Source: JASHPR01 sp963842355 (GTDB taxonomy: Bacteria; Actinomycetota; Actinomycetes; Streptosporangiales; Streptosporangiaceae). Taken from it: 64,000 nucleotides of DNA. The notes beneath the pieces are model-generated. The model ran no database searches, was not told the origin of the DNA, and worked only from the letters and a program-made list of their open reading frames with translations. The position numbers were made by a program, and so were the translations under genes. The DNA lies in contig CAWJGC010000008.1 in assembly GCA_963842355.1 (NCBI GenBank), positions 248,001-312,000 on the forward strand, in the 5' to 3' direction. How positions within the stretch are numbered: position 1 is the stretch's first letter; the number at the start of each line of letters is the position of its first letter. Positions 25,382-34,363 of the stretch are shown here, in pieces.

Positions 25382-26773
25382 ATGCCGAAATACCGGGGCC
25401 ACGGGCCGTACAGCCAGCAGCGCGGCATGCTGACCCTGGAACGCCTGAGGGTCGAGGTCACCGAGGGCGAGGTCGACACGGTCGTGCTCGCGTTCACCGA
25501 CATGCAGGGCCGCCTGCAGGGCAAGCGCCTGGCGGCGGAGTTCTTCCTCGACGAGGTGGCCGAGCACTACTCCGAGGGCTGCAACTACCTGCTCGCGGTG
25601 GACGTGGAGATGAACACCGTCGACGGGTACGCGATGTCGTCCTGGGATCGCGGGTACGGCGACTTCGTGCTCGTCCCGGACATGGCCACGCTGCGCCGCG
25701 TCCCGTGGCACGAGGGCACGGCCATGGTCATCGCGGATCTGACCTGGCTGGACGGCGCCCCGGTGGTGGCCTCGCCGCGGCAGATACTGAAGGCCCAGAC
25801 GCAGCGGCTCGCGGAGCGCGGATGGGCCGCGATGGTGGGTACCGAGCTGGAGTTCATCGTCTACCGGGACTCCTACGAGCAGGCCGCGGCGAAGAGCTAC
25901 CGCGGTCTGGTCCCGGCCAACGAGTACAACGTGGACTACTCGATCCTCGGCACCTCACGGATCGAGCCGCTGCTGCGCCGGATCCGCAACGGCATGGCCG
26001 GAGCCGGCCTGTACGTCGAGTCGGCCAAGGGCGAGTGCAACCTCGGCCAGCACGAGATCGCGTTCCGGTACGCCGATGCGGTCAGCACCTGCGACAACCA
26101 CTCGATCTACAAGACCGGCGCCAAGGAGATCGCGGCCCAGGATTCCGCCAGCATCACGTTCATGGCCAAGCCGAACGCCCGCGAGGGCAACTCCTGCCAC
26201 ATCCACCTGTCGGTCCGCGGCCAGGACGACGCGCCGGTCATGGCGGGCGACGGCCCGCACGGTCTCTCGGAGCTCGGCGAGCACTTCCTGGCCGGCCAGC
26301 TGCACGCGATGCGGGAGCTCACGCTCTGCTACGCCCCCAACGTCAACTCGTTCAAGCGCTACGTGCCGGGCAGCTTCGCGCCCACCTCGGTCCGCTGGGG
26401 CCCCGACAACCGGACCTGCGCGCTGCGCCTGGTCGGGCACGGCCCGTCGCTCCGGGTCGAGAACCGCGTTCCTGGCGGGGACGTGAACCCCTACCTGGCC
26501 GTGGCCGCGATGATCGCGGCGGGCCTGGACGGTATCGACCGGGAGCTGCCGCTGGAGCCGCCCGTCGAGGGCAACGCCTACCTCGACACCGGCGCCCGGG
26601 TCCCGCACACCCTGCGCGACGCGCTCGAGCTGTGGCAGAAGAGCGACCTGGCCCGCCAGGCGTTCGGCGCCGAGGTGGTCGAGCACTACGCCAACTACGC
26701 CCGGGTCGAGCTGGCCGCCTACGACGCGGCCGTGACCGACTGGGAGCTGCAGCGCTGCTTCGAGCGTCTCTAG
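25382..26773 (+). CDS. Glutamine-synthetase-like gamma-glutamyl-amine ligase
   Basis: A 463-residue member of the glutamine synthetase superfamily, expected to join glutamate to an amine using ATP. Metal and nucleotide signatures include GTELEFIVY, ESAKGECNLGQHEIAFRYAD, NSCHIHLSV and RLVGHGPSLRVENRVPGGDV. It is of the PuuA/GlnA4 type, not the ammonia-assimilating GlnA. The neighbours (permease, SDR, aldehyde dehydrogenase, gamma-glutamyl hydrolase) support ligation to an imported amine such as putrescine or ethanolamine. GGGAGG precedes the ATG. Confidence 0.9.
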   Translation: MPKYRGHGPYSQQRGMLTLERLRVEVTEGEVDTVVLAFTDMQGRLQGKRLAAEFFLDEVAEHYSEGCNYLLAVDVEMNTVDGYAMSSWDRGYGDFVLVPDMATLRRVPWHEGTAMVIADLTWLDGAPVVASPRQILKAQTQRLAERGWAAMVGTELEFIVYRDSYEQAAAKSYRGLVPANEYNVDYSILGTSRIEPLLRRIRNGMAGAGLYVESAKGECNLGQHEIAFRYADAVSTCDNHSIYKTGAKEIAAQDSASITFMAKPNAREGNSCHIHLSVRGQDDAPVMAGDGPHGLSELGEHFLAGQLHAMRELTLCYAPNVNSFKRYVPGSFAPTSVRWGPDNRTCALRLVGHGPSLRVENRVPGGDVNPYLAVAAMIAAGLDGIDRELPLEPPVEGNAYLDTGARVPHTLRDALELWQKSDLARQAFGAEVVEHYANYARVELAAYDAAVTDWELQRCFERL

Positions 26774-26798
26774 TACCAGCGGGCCGCGGCGCCTCAAA

Positions 26799-26822
26799 GG
26801 CGCCCGAAGGCGAACGGAAGGC
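26799..26822 (+). repeat. Short repeat containing a ribosome-binding site, copy 2
   Basis: Near-copy of 25351-25374, directly before the aldehyde dehydrogenase start. The resemblance suggests local duplication of an intergenic segment. Confidence 0.5.
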
Positions 26823-26828
26823 CGGCGC

Positions 26829-28190
26829 ATGTCCGAATTCACGGTGCTGAATCCCGCTACCGAGCAGGCCGTCACCACGGTGGCCCAGGCCTCCGCCGAG
26901 GACACCGACGCCGCGATCGGCCGGGCGGCCGCGGCCCAGGAAGGCTGGCGCGCGGTGTCGCCCGGAGACCGGGCGCGCCTGCTGCGCCGGTTCGCGGCCG
27001 CCGTGGACGCCCACGTCGACGAGCTGGCCGGGCTGGAGGTGGCGGGATCGGGCCATCCCGTGGGCCAGGCCGAGTGGGAAGCCGGGCACGTCCGTGACGT
27101 GCTGCTCTACTACTCCGCCGCGCCCGAGCGGCTGATCGGCCAGCAGATCCCGGTGCCCGGCGGCCTCAACGTCACATTCCACGAGCCGGTCGGGGTGGTC
27201 GGCCTGATCGTGCCGTGGAACTTCCCGATGCCGATCCTGGCCTGGGGCATGGCGCCCGCCCTGGCCGCCGGGAACACCGTGATCGCCAAGCCGGCCGCGA
27301 TGACGCCGCTGACCGCGATCAGGATCGGCGAGCTCGCCGCCGAGGCCGGCCTGCCGGCCGGGGTGTTCCAGGTGCTGCCGGGCCAGGGCAGCGTGGTCGG
27401 CCAGCGCCTGGTCGACCACCCGGGAGTGCGGAAGATCGTCTTCACCGGCTCCACCGAGGTCGGCCGCGAGATCATGGCGGGATGCGCGCGGCAGGTCAAG
27501 CGGCTCACCCTGGAACTCGGCGGCAAGAGCGCCAACATCGTGCTCGCCGACGCCGACCTGGAGCGCGCCGCCGCGACCGCGCCGTACGCGGTGTTCGACA
27601 ACGCCGGGCAGGACTGCTGCGCACGGTCGCGGATCCTGGTCCAGCGCTCGGTCCTCGACCGGTTCATGGAACTGCTCGAACCCGCGGTCAAGAAGGTCGC
27701 GGTCGGCGACCCGGCCTCGCCGGGCACCGAGATGGGCCCGCTGATCTCGGCGGCGCACCGACAGCACGTCGCGTCCTACGTGCCCGAGGGCGCCCCGGTG
27801 GCGTTCCGCGGCCACGCGCCTGAGGGGCCGGGCTTCTGGTTTCCGCCCACCGTGCTCGCGCCGGTCGGCGCCGGGGACCCGGCCTACACCGAGGAGGTCT
27901 TCGGGCCGGTGGTCACCGTGACGCCGGTCGAGGACGAGGCCGACGCGATCGCGATCGCCAACGACACGCCCTACGGCCTGTCCGGGTCGATCTGGACCCG
28001 GGACGTGGGCCGCGCGATCCGGGTGGCGCGGGCGGTGGAGAGCGGCAACCTGTCGGTGAACTCGCACTCCTCGGTGCGCTACTGGACCCCGTTCGGCGGG
28101 TTCAAGCAGTCGGGGCTCGGCCGCGAGCTCGGTCCCGACGCGCCGGATGCGTTCACCGAGACCAAGAACGTCTTCATCGCCACCGATTGA
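26829..28190 (+). CDS. NAD(P)-dependent aldehyde dehydrogenase
   Basis: A 453-residue aldehyde dehydrogenase. The catalytic cysteine lies in NAGQDCCARSRILVQ and the general-base glutamate in LTLELGGKSANIV. The cofactor site includes VPWNFPMPILAWGMAPALAA and FTGSTEVGREI. FNVNSHS-type and FGGFKQSGLGRELG motifs close the domain. In this cluster it should oxidise a gamma-glutamyl aldehyde to the acid (PuuC-like role). Length is slightly shorter than the usual 480-500, mostly at the N-terminus. Confidence 0.94.
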   Translation: MSEFTVLNPATEQAVTTVAQASAEDTDAAIGRAAAAQEGWRAVSPGDRARLLRRFAAAVDAHVDELAGLEVAGSGHPVGQAEWEAGHVRDVLLYYSAAPERLIGQQIPVPGGLNVTFHEPVGVVGLIVPWNFPMPILAWGMAPALAAGNTVIAKPAAMTPLTAIRIGELAAEAGLPAGVFQVLPGQGSVVGQRLVDHPGVRKIVFTGSTEVGREIMAGCARQVKRLTLELGGKSANIVLADADLERAAATAPYAVFDNAGQDCCARSRILVQRSVLDRFMELLEPAVKKVAVGDPASPGTEMGPLISAAHRQHVASYVPEGAPVAFRGHAPEGPGFWFPPTVLAPVGAGDPAYTEEVFGPVVTVTPVEDEADAIAIANDTPYGLSGSIWTRDVGRAIRVARAVESGNLSVNSHSSVRYWTPFGGFKQSGLGRELGPDAPDAFTETKNVFIATD

Positions 28191-28219
28191 CTACTCGCGG
28201 AGCGGAAGGGAGCCATCGC

Positions 28220-28996
28220 ATGCAACGTGGCGTGCAGCGCTTGCAGGGCCGGGTGGCGGTCATCACCGGGGCAGGCAGCGGCATCGGGCTGGCCAGCGCG
28301 CGCAGGTTCGCGGCCGAGGGAGCGGTGGTCGTGGCGGTCGACATCGACGAGGCGGCGGGCAAGGCCGCCGCGGAGCAGGCCGATGGCACGTTCATCGCAG
28401 CCGACGTGTCCATCGAGGACGACGTGCAGCGGCTGTACGAGTCGGTGGCCGAGCGGCACGGGCGCATCGACGTTGCGTTCAATAATGCTGGTATCTCGCC
28501 GCCGGAGGACGACTCCATCCTGTCGACCGGCCTGGAGGCGTGGCGGCGGGTCCAGGACGTCAACCTGACCTCGGTGTACCTGTGCTGCAAGCACGTGATC
28601 CCGTACATGCGGCGGCAGGGCCGGGGGTCGATCATCAACACCGCGTCGTTCGTGGCGGTGATGGGCGCGGCGACCTCGCAGATCTCCTACACCGCGTCCA
28701 AGGGCGGGGTGCTGGCCATGAGCCGTGAGCTCGGGGTGCAGTTCGCCCGGGAAGGCATCAGGGTCAACGCGCTGTGCCCGGGGCCGGTGAACACGCCGCT
28801 GCTGCGCGAGCTGTTCGCCCAGGACCCGGAGCGCGCGGCCCGGCGGCTCGTGCACGTCCCGGTCGGCCGGTTCGCCGAGCCCGAGGAGATCGCCGCCGCG
28901 GTGGCGTTCCTGGCCAGCGACGACGCGTCGTTCATCACGGCCTCGCAGTTCCTGGTCGACGGCGGGATCGCCGGCGCCTACGTGACACCGTTGTAA
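28220..28996 (+). CDS. Short-chain dehydrogenase/reductase (SDR)
   Basis: A 258-residue classical SDR with the cofactor motif ITGAGSGIGLASA, NNAGI, and the catalytic YTASKGG following a serine-containing TASFVAV strand. DI at the end of strand 2 suggests an NAD(H) preference. ATG 28220 has GGAAGGGAG before it. Within the gamma-glutamyl cluster it occupies the place of the amine oxidase found in putrescine pathways, so oxidation of an alcohol group is likely; this is inference. Confidence 0.92.
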   Translation: MQRGVQRLQGRVAVITGAGSGIGLASARRFAAEGAVVVAVDIDEAAGKAAAEQADGTFIAADVSIEDDVQRLYESVAERHGRIDVAFNNAGISPPEDDSILSTGLEAWRRVQDVNLTSVYLCCKHVIPYMRRQGRGSIINTASFVAVMGAATSQISYTASKGGVLAMSRELGVQFAREGIRVNALCPGPVNTPLLRELFAQDPERAARRLVHVPVGRFAEPEEIAAAVAFLASDDASFITASQFLVDGGIAGAYVTPL

Positions 28997-29021
28997 GCAC
29001 GCGGACGAGGAGGTCCATCCG

Positions 29022-29753
29022 ATGGCTAGCGCCCCGGTGATCGCGATCAGCGCCTACTGCGAGCAGGCACGCTGGGGCGCGTGGGAAACACCGGCCGTGG
29101 TGCTGCCGCGCCGTTACGCCGACCGCGTCGCGGCGGCCGGCGGGATCCCGGTGCTGCTGCCCCCGGTGCCGGGCATCGAGGACACGCTGGCCCGGCTGGA
29201 CGGGCTCTTGCTCTCCGGCGGCGGGGACATCGACCCGACGCACTACGGCGCGGAGCCCCACGCGGCGATCACGAACGTGCGCGAGGAGCGCGACAGCGCC
29301 GAGTTCGCGCTGCTGGCTGCCGCCGTGTCGCGGGGGCTGCCGGTCCTCGGCATCTGCCGGGGCATGCAGGTCATCAACGTGGCCCGGGGCGGCAGCCTGC
29401 ACCAGCATCTGCCCGACGTGGTCGACCACGACGGGCACGCTCCGGTACCGGGGACGTTCGGGTCGCACCACGTGCGGGTGGCGCCGGGCACCAGGCTGAG
29501 CACGATCATGGGCCTCGACGCCGACGTGCCCGTCATCACGCCTACTCACCATCATCAGGCCGTCGACCGGCTCGGCCGGCGGCTCACCGCCACGGCGTGG
29601 GCGGCGGACGGCACGATCGAGGCGTTCGAGGCAGATGACGCGGACGGGTTCCTGATGGCCGTGCAGTGGCATCCCGAGGCCGGCGACGATCCGAGCCTGT
29701 TCCGCGCCTTCGTCTCCGCCGCCAGAGACCGCGCCCCGGCAGCCGCCCGTTAG
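29022..29753 (+). CDS. Gamma-glutamyl-amide hydrolase, class I glutamine amidotransferase (PuuD-like)
   Basis: A 243-residue class-I glutamine-amidotransferase-fold hydrolase of the PuuD/peptidase C26 type. The nucleophile is in LGICRGMQVINVARGG and the His/Glu pair in VQWHPEAG; LLLSGGGDIDPTHYG is the family start motif. It should release glutamate from the oxidised gamma-glutamyl product. GAGGAGG precedes the ATG. Its TAG is directly followed by the stop of the convergent DUF222 gene. Confidence 0.92.
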   Translation: MASAPVIAISAYCEQARWGAWETPAVVLPRRYADRVAAAGGIPVLLPPVPGIEDTLARLDGLLLSGGGDIDPTHYGAEPHAAITNVREERDSAEFALLAAAVSRGLPVLGICRGMQVINVARGGSLHQHLPDVVDHDGHAPVPGTFGSHHVRVAPGTRLSTIMGLDADVPVITPTHHHQAVDRLGRRLTATAWAADGTIEAFEADDADGFLMAVQWHPEAGDDPSLFRAFVSAARDRAPAAAR

Positions 29754-31187
29754 TCAGGCAGCCGGGGCCTGCTCTTCGGTGAGGCGGGCGTTGGCGAAGG
29801 TGGCCCAGATGGCATGGTCGAGGTCGAGCTTGTCGCCGTTCCAGCCCGGGATGATGGTGTCGGCGGTGATGGCGGCGTCGTGGCAGGCGGAGATATCGCC
29901 GCTGGGTGCTGGCAGCGCGGGGCTGGTCGGGACAGGGGTGCCGTCGGCCCGGGTGAACGCGAACCCGCCGCCGGGGACCAGGGTGATCTGGTAGCCGCGC
30001 TCGTGCACGATCACGTGGTGTGCTTCGCAGAGCAAGATCAGGTCGCGCAGCCGGGTCTTGCCGCCTCTGGCCCAGGCGATGATGTGGTGGATGTCAGTGC
30101 GGCGGGAGTGGCAGCCGGGGAATTGGCACCGATACCGGTCGCGTTCGCGGACCGCGCGACGCAGCGCGGGCGGCGGAGCGCGGTGTCGGCGCCCCACGTC
30201 CAGCAGGTTTCCATCGTGGTCGTGCAGCATCCAGCTGATGGTGGCCTGGCAGGCGATCCGCTGCGCGGTGGCGGAGCTGATGGCGGGTCCGTCTTCGACG
30301 TGGCAGCGCGTGGGGTCGGCGGGATGCCCGGGCCGGCGGCCCCTGCCGGGTAGCGGGCCGGAGCGCGTTTCCCCGGGAACGCCAGCCGGCTCGGTGGTGA
30401 GGGCCTCCGGGCCGACGTGCACGATGACCTGGTACAGGTCCGGGTTCCCGGCCGTGGTGATCTTGTCGGCCAGGAACGCGCCGGCGACCTCTACCAGGGC
30501 ATCGGCCAGCCCGGCCGCTCCTGGGTCCAGGTCCTGCCCGTCCTGCACGCGCTCCGGCGTTTCCGCGGGAACGCCGGACGGGTGGTCGATGGTGGGGTGG
30601 GGATGGTCGAGGTCACCGGCGGCGGCGCGCAGCGCCTGCAGCACCACCGCGCCCTCAGCGGCCGGCAGCCGCACGCTCATCGCCAGCGACCCGTCGTCCT
30701 CCACCCGCCAGGACACCCGCCGCGCCGTCGCCGCGTGCTGGTCGTCCGCGCGAGACACCTGCCGGTGCGCCCGCACGAACCGCTCCAGCTGGCCTGCCGT
30801 CATCGGCCCGGCGACCTCAGCCAGGTCCGCCTCGGTGGCCGGGGTGGCGATCCGGGTGAGCGCTCGCACCTTCGCATACGACAGCTGCGCGGCCGCGAAC
30901 TGTGCGCGGATCATCGGCAGGTCCCGCAGCGCCCGGGCCACCCGGACCTGCTCGCGGGCCGTGCCCGGGGCGATCTGGCATTTCCACGCCAGCCACGCCG
31001 CGCACGAGGGCAGGTCCCAGTCCGCCCACCCCCGGCGAGCGTCGAAATCGCCCACCAGCAGCAGAAACCGGCAGGTCGCCGCGGTCAGGTGCCCGGCCAG
31101 CTCGCAGATCTGCGCCTCGAGCTGCTCCATCGGAGCCTCTTCCGCCGTTTCGGCGGGGTCATTGGTTAATGCACATGTTTCGCTCAT
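29754..31187 (-). CDS. DUF222 domain protein with C-terminal HNH endonuclease motif
   Basis: A 477-residue protein of the actinobacterial DUF222/13E12-repeat family. The N-terminal helical part contains LGWADWDLPSCAAWLAWKC-like sequence (starting near residue 50) and REQVRVARALRDLPMIRAQF. The C-terminus has an HNH motif: RYRCQFPGC, HHIIAWARGGKTRLRDLIL and CEAHHVIVHERG. Families of this type occur in many copies per genome and may be nucleases of mobile origin; the role is unknown. The start is taken as ATG 31187; the frame is open to 31295. Confidence 0.85.
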   Translation of the reverse strand: MSETCALTNDPAETAEEAPMEQLEAQICELAGHLTAATCRFLLLVGDFDARRGWADWDLPSCAAWLAWKCQIAPGTAREQVRVARALRDLPMIRAQFAAAQLSYAKVRALTRIATPATEADLAEVAGPMTAGQLERFVRAHRQVSRADDQHAATARRVSWRVEDDGSLAMSVRLPAAEGAVVLQALRAAAGDLDHPHPTIDHPSGVPAETPERVQDGQDLDPGAAGLADALVEVAGAFLADKITTAGNPDLYQVIVHVGPEALTTEPAGVPGETRSGPLPGRGRRPGHPADPTRCHVEDGPAISSATAQRIACQATISWMLHDHDGNLLDVGRRHRAPPPALRRAVRERDRYRCQFPGCHSRRTDIHHIIAWARGGKTRLRDLILLCEAHHVIVHERGYQITLVPGGGFAFTRADGTPVPTSPALPAPSGDISACHDAAITADTIIPGWNGDKLDLDHAIWATFANARLTEEQAPAA

Positions 31188-31428
31188 GTATTCGAGCCTA
31201 GTGCATGGCACCGACAATCCCGGCGCACCCGAGAAGAGGCGGCCAAACGGCGAGCGAGACGTCTCGGCGCTCGCGATGTTCGCAGAGGAACTCAAGCTCG
31301 CCCGGGCCGCCGCCGGGCTGCTGGCAGGCAGCCATCCCGGCAGGCCGGCCTCGCCCTGACACGCAATGGCCGGGCCCGCTTTGCCGTGAGATGACCGCGG
31401 CCCGAGGATCCGGGCCGCGCTGTGCCCG

Positions 31429-31434
31429 TAGACT
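31429..31434 (+). promoter_or_regulatory. Leaderless -10 box for the ABC-2 exporter operon
   Basis: TAGACT fits the actinobacterial TANNNT -10 pattern and ends 7 nt before the GTG at 31442, so transcription would start at the start codon. There is no ribosome-binding site upstream of that GTG, as expected for leaderless translation. Confidence 0.55.
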
Positions 31435-31441
31435 CGCGAGC

Positions 31442-32368
31442 GTGTGTTCCGCTCCGGCCGTCGAGATCACCGGCCTGGTCAAGCATTACGGGCGCACCGT
31501 CGCGGTGGCGGGCCTGTCGCTGCGGGCCGAGCGGTCGCAGGTGACCGCGATCCTGGGCCCGAACGGCGCCGGGAAGACCACCACGGTCGAGATCTGCGAG
31601 GGCTACCGCCGGCCGGACGAGGGCACCGTGCGCGTGCTGGGCCTGGACCCGATCAAGGACGGCCAGGCGCTGCGGCCAAGGGTCGGCGTCATGCTGCAGT
31701 CCGGCGGGATCCCGACCGCGGCCAGGGCCGGGGAGTACCTGCGGGTGATGGCCAGCTTCCACGCCCGCCCGATCGATCCGGTGCTGCTGCTGGACCGGCT
31801 CGGCCTGGCCGGCTGCGCGCGGACCCCGTTCCGGCGGCTGTCCGGTGGCCAGCAGCAGCGGCTGTCGCTCGCCGCGGCCGTGATCGGCCGCCCGGAGCTC
31901 GTGTTCCTCGACGAGCCCACGTCCGGGCTCGACCCGCAGGCCAGGCACGCGACGTGGAACCTGATCGCGGGGCTGCGCGAGGCCGGCGCCGGAGTCATCC
32001 TGACCACGCACTACATGGAAGAAGCCGAACACCTCGCCGACCAGGTGGCGGTCGTCGACCACGGGAGCCTGGTCGCTTCCGGAACCCCGGCGGAGCTGAC
32101 CGGCACCGCGGGCCAGCTCAGGTTCCGGGCTGAGCCCGGCCTGGACACCGACAGCCTGGTGGCCGCGCTGCCGGCCGGCAGCGCGGCCAAGGAGTCCCCG
32201 GCCGGCTACTACGTGGTCGAGGTGCACGACCGGGTCGATCCCCGGCTCGTCGCGGCGGTCACCGCCTGGTGCGCCGAGCATGGCGTGCTCGCGCAGAGCC
32301 TGCAGATCGAAAGCCGGACCCTGGAGGACGTGTTCCTCGAGCTGACCGGGCGGGAGCTGCGCTCGTGA
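31442..32368 (+). CDS. ABC-2 type exporter ATPase
   Basis: A 308-residue ATPase of the DrrA/CcmA type: Walker A ILGPNGAGKTTTVEICEGY, signature LSGGQQQRLSLAAA, Walker B LVFLDEPTSGLDPQ, and H-loop LTTHYMEEAEHLA. The C-terminal extension includes LEDVFLELTGREL. Start GTG 31442 follows a TANNNT -10 by 7 nt, which suggests a leaderless mRNA. Actinomycetes often carry this ATPase/permease pair next to ctaA and the suf operon, as here. Substrate unknown. Confidence 0.93.
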   Translation: MCSAPAVEITGLVKHYGRTVAVAGLSLRAERSQVTAILGPNGAGKTTTVEICEGYRRPDEGTVRVLGLDPIKDGQALRPRVGVMLQSGGIPTAARAGEYLRVMASFHARPIDPVLLLDRLGLAGCARTPFRRLSGGQQQRLSLAAAVIGRPELVFLDEPTSGLDPQARHATWNLIAGLREAGAGVILTTHYMEEAEHLADQVAVVDHGSLVASGTPAELTGTAGQLRFRAEPGLDTDSLVAALPAGSAAKESPAGYYVVEVHDRVDPRLVAAVTAWCAEHGVLAQSLQIESRTLEDVFLELTGRELRS

Positions 32369-33153
32369 CCGAGACCACGCAGGCCTGGCCCGCCCCGGCG
32401 CCCGGGGCGGCGCCGCTGCCGCGGATGATCGGCGCGCAGGCCGGCCTCGAGCTGCGGACGCTGCTGCGCAACGGGGAACAACTGCTGCTGACCCTGATCA
32501 TCCCGGTGCTGCTGCTCGCCGCGTTCAGCCAGGAGAACCTGGTCAGCTACGGGCCCGGCGTCAGCAGGATCGGCTTCCTCGCCCCGGGCCTCCTGGCCCT
32601 GGCCGTGATGTCTACCGCGTTCACCAGCCAGGCGATCGCGACCGGATTCGAGCGACGGTACGGGGTGCTCAAACGGCTGGGCGCGACGCCGCTGTCGCGC
32701 CGCGGCCTGATCGCGGCCAAGACGCTGACCGTGCTGGCGGTGGAGGTGCTGCAGGCCATCGTGATCGTCGCGGTGGCGCTGGCGCTCGGCTGGCACCCCC
32801 GCGGCGGCGCGGCGGCGGCCGCGTGGGCGGTGCTGCTGATGGTCGCGGCGACAGCAGCGTTCAGCGGTCTGGCCCTGCTGATGGCCGGAACGCTGCGGGC
32901 CGAGGCTACCCTGGCCGCCGCGAACCTGGTGTACCTGGTGATGCTCGGGATCGGCGGCGTGGTGTTCCCGCTGACGAAGTTCCCGCCCGGGGCGCAGCCG
33001 CTGCTGCGGTTGCTGCCCGCCGACGCGCTGTCCGACGGCCTGCGCTCGATGTTCCAGTACGGCGGCGGGCTGCCCGTACGCGACCTGCTGGTCCTCCTCG
33101 TCTGGGCGGCCGTCGGCATCAGCCTCGCGGTGCGCACCTTCCGCTGGGAATAG
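32365..33153 (+). CDS. ABC-2 type exporter permease
   Basis: A 262-residue permease with six hydrophobic segments and the ABC-2 features FERRYGVLKRLGATPLSRRG and VVFPLTKFPPGAQPLLRLLP. GTG 32365 overlaps the ATPase stop (GTGA). Together the two genes form a complete homodimeric exporter. Confidence 0.92.
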   Translation: MTETTQAWPAPAPGAAPLPRMIGAQAGLELRTLLRNGEQLLLTLIIPVLLLAAFSQENLVSYGPGVSRIGFLAPGLLALAVMSTAFTSQAIATGFERRYGVLKRLGATPLSRRGLIAAKTLTVLAVEVLQAIVIVAVALALGWHPRGGAAAAAWAVLLMVAATAAFSGLALLMAGTLRAEATLAAANLVYLVMLGIGGVVFPLTKFPPGAQPLLRLLPADALSDGLRSMFQYGGGLPVRDLLVLLVWAAVGISLAVRTFRWE

Positions 33154-33218
33154 CCGGGAGTACCGCCGTCACTGTCACCCGAACGCGGTTCTTCCACCGC
33201 CGCAACGGCGCCCCGGAG

Positions 33219-34214
33219 GTGAGCGGTAGACACCGCCTGAGCGTGCTGCCGCCGTCGGCGCTCGTGTTCACCGGCATCGTCTCGGTCCAGATCGGCGCGG
33301 GCCTGGCCGCGCGGATGTTCGGGCAGGTGACGCCCGCGGTGATGACCGGGCTGCGGCTCTGGTCCAGCGCGGTGCTCGTGGCGGCGTTCGGCGGCAGGGG
33401 CTTGGCCCGTTCGCTCCGCGACGTGGTGCGCGAGCGGGCCTGGCGGGACGCGGCGGTCGCGGTGGCGTTCGGCGTGACGCTCGGGATCATGAACTTCTCG
33501 ATCTACCAGTCCTTCGCCCGGATCCCGCTCGGCATCGCCGTGACCATCGAGTTCCTCGGGCCGCTGGCGGTCGCCGTGGCGGCGTCGCGGCGGCTGATCG
33601 ACCTGGTCTGGGTGAGCCTGGCCGGGGCCGGCGTGGCGCTGCTCAGCAACGGCTGGGCGAGCCTGGCCCACGGCGCCCGGACAGCCGGCCACGGCGCGGC
33701 CGGCCACGCTGCGGCCGGCCACGCTGCGGCCGGCACGGCCGTCCTCGGCGTCGGCTTCGCGCTGGTGGCCGCCACCTGCTGGGCCGCGTACATCCTGCTG
33801 AGCGCGGCCACCGGGCGGCGCTTCCGCGGATCGTCCGGGCTGGTGATGGCGATGGTGATCGCCGCACTCGTGGTCACGCCCGTCGCGGCGGTGCAGGAAT
33901 CGGACCGGCACGGCAGCGTGCTGCGGCTCAGCGTCCTGGCCACCGGGGTCGCGGTGGGGCTGCTGTCGTCGGTCATCCCGTACCGGCTCGAACTGGAGGC
34001 GCTGCGCCGCGTCCCCGCGCGGATTTTCGGCATCTGGATGAGCCTGGAGCCGGCCGTGGCCGCGCTCGTGGGGCTGGTGCTGCTCGGCGAGGCCCTCGCC
34101 GCCCGCGAATGGGCCGCGATCGGCTGCGTGATGGTGGCCTGCGGCGGCGCGGCCCGCGGCGCCGCCGGGCCGGACTCGCCCCCGGAGACACTGCCTCCCC
34201 CACCCGCCCCATAG
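33219..34214 (+). CDS. EamA/RhtA-type metabolite exporter
   Basis: A 10-helix DMT-superfamily transporter of about 330 residues. The pattern VSVQIGAGLAARMF-TPA-TGLRLWSSA at the start and GIAVTIEFLGPLAVA and LGEALAAREWAAIGCV further on match RhtA-like threonine/homoserine exporters. An Ala/Gly/His repeat (AGHGAAGHAAAGHAAAG) fills the central loop and comes from a tandem DNA repeat near 33680-33735. The start is uncertain: GTG 33219 and GTG 33243 are both in frame and neither has a clear ribosome-binding site. Confidence 0.85.
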   Translation: MSGRHRLSVLPPSALVFTGIVSVQIGAGLAARMFGQVTPAVMTGLRLWSSAVLVAAFGGRGLARSLRDVVRERAWRDAAVAVAFGVTLGIMNFSIYQSFARIPLGIAVTIEFLGPLAVAVAASRRLIDLVWVSLAGAGVALLSNGWASLAHGARTAGHGAAGHAAAGHAAAGTAVLGVGFALVAATCWAAYILLSAATGRRFRGSSGLVMAMVIAALVVTPVAAVQESDRHGSVLRLSVLATGVAVGLLSSVIPYRLELEALRRVPARIFGIWMSLEPAVAALVGLVLLGEALAAREWAAIGCVMVACGGAARGAAGPDSPPETLPPPPAP

Positions 34215-34320
34215 CCCCCGCCAGCACGGCCGGCGTCGCGGCGGGTGATACCGCGCAGCGATGCCAGCCGCGACGGCCGGCGTGTTTGGCCGGCCAGTGG
34301 AGGGGGACGGGGAGGTGGGT

Positions 34321-34350
34321 GGGGGCATGCCGGGGGTCGTCCCCCCCGGG
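34321..34350. repeat. Dispersed GC-rich hairpin element, partial copy
   Basis: A G-run, CATGCC, a second G-run and GTCGTCCCCCCC reproduce the second half of the elements at 45402-45452 and 53765-53816. The GCGGAGCTTGCTCCGC half is missing. It lies immediately before the -10 of ctaA. Confidence 0.5.
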
Positions 34351-34351
34351 C

Positions 34352-34357
34352 TAGCAT
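34352..34357 (+). promoter_or_regulatory. Leaderless -10 box for ctaA
   Basis: TAGCAT matches TANNNT and ends 6 nt before GTG 34364, the spacing expected for a leaderless transcript. Confidence 0.5.
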
Positions 34358-34363
34358 GGCTCC

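Noticed and set aside
29754..31187. DUF222/HNH gene as an insertion sequence
   Set aside because: No terminal inverted repeats or target duplications are visible; the family is usually chromosomal and multi-copy.
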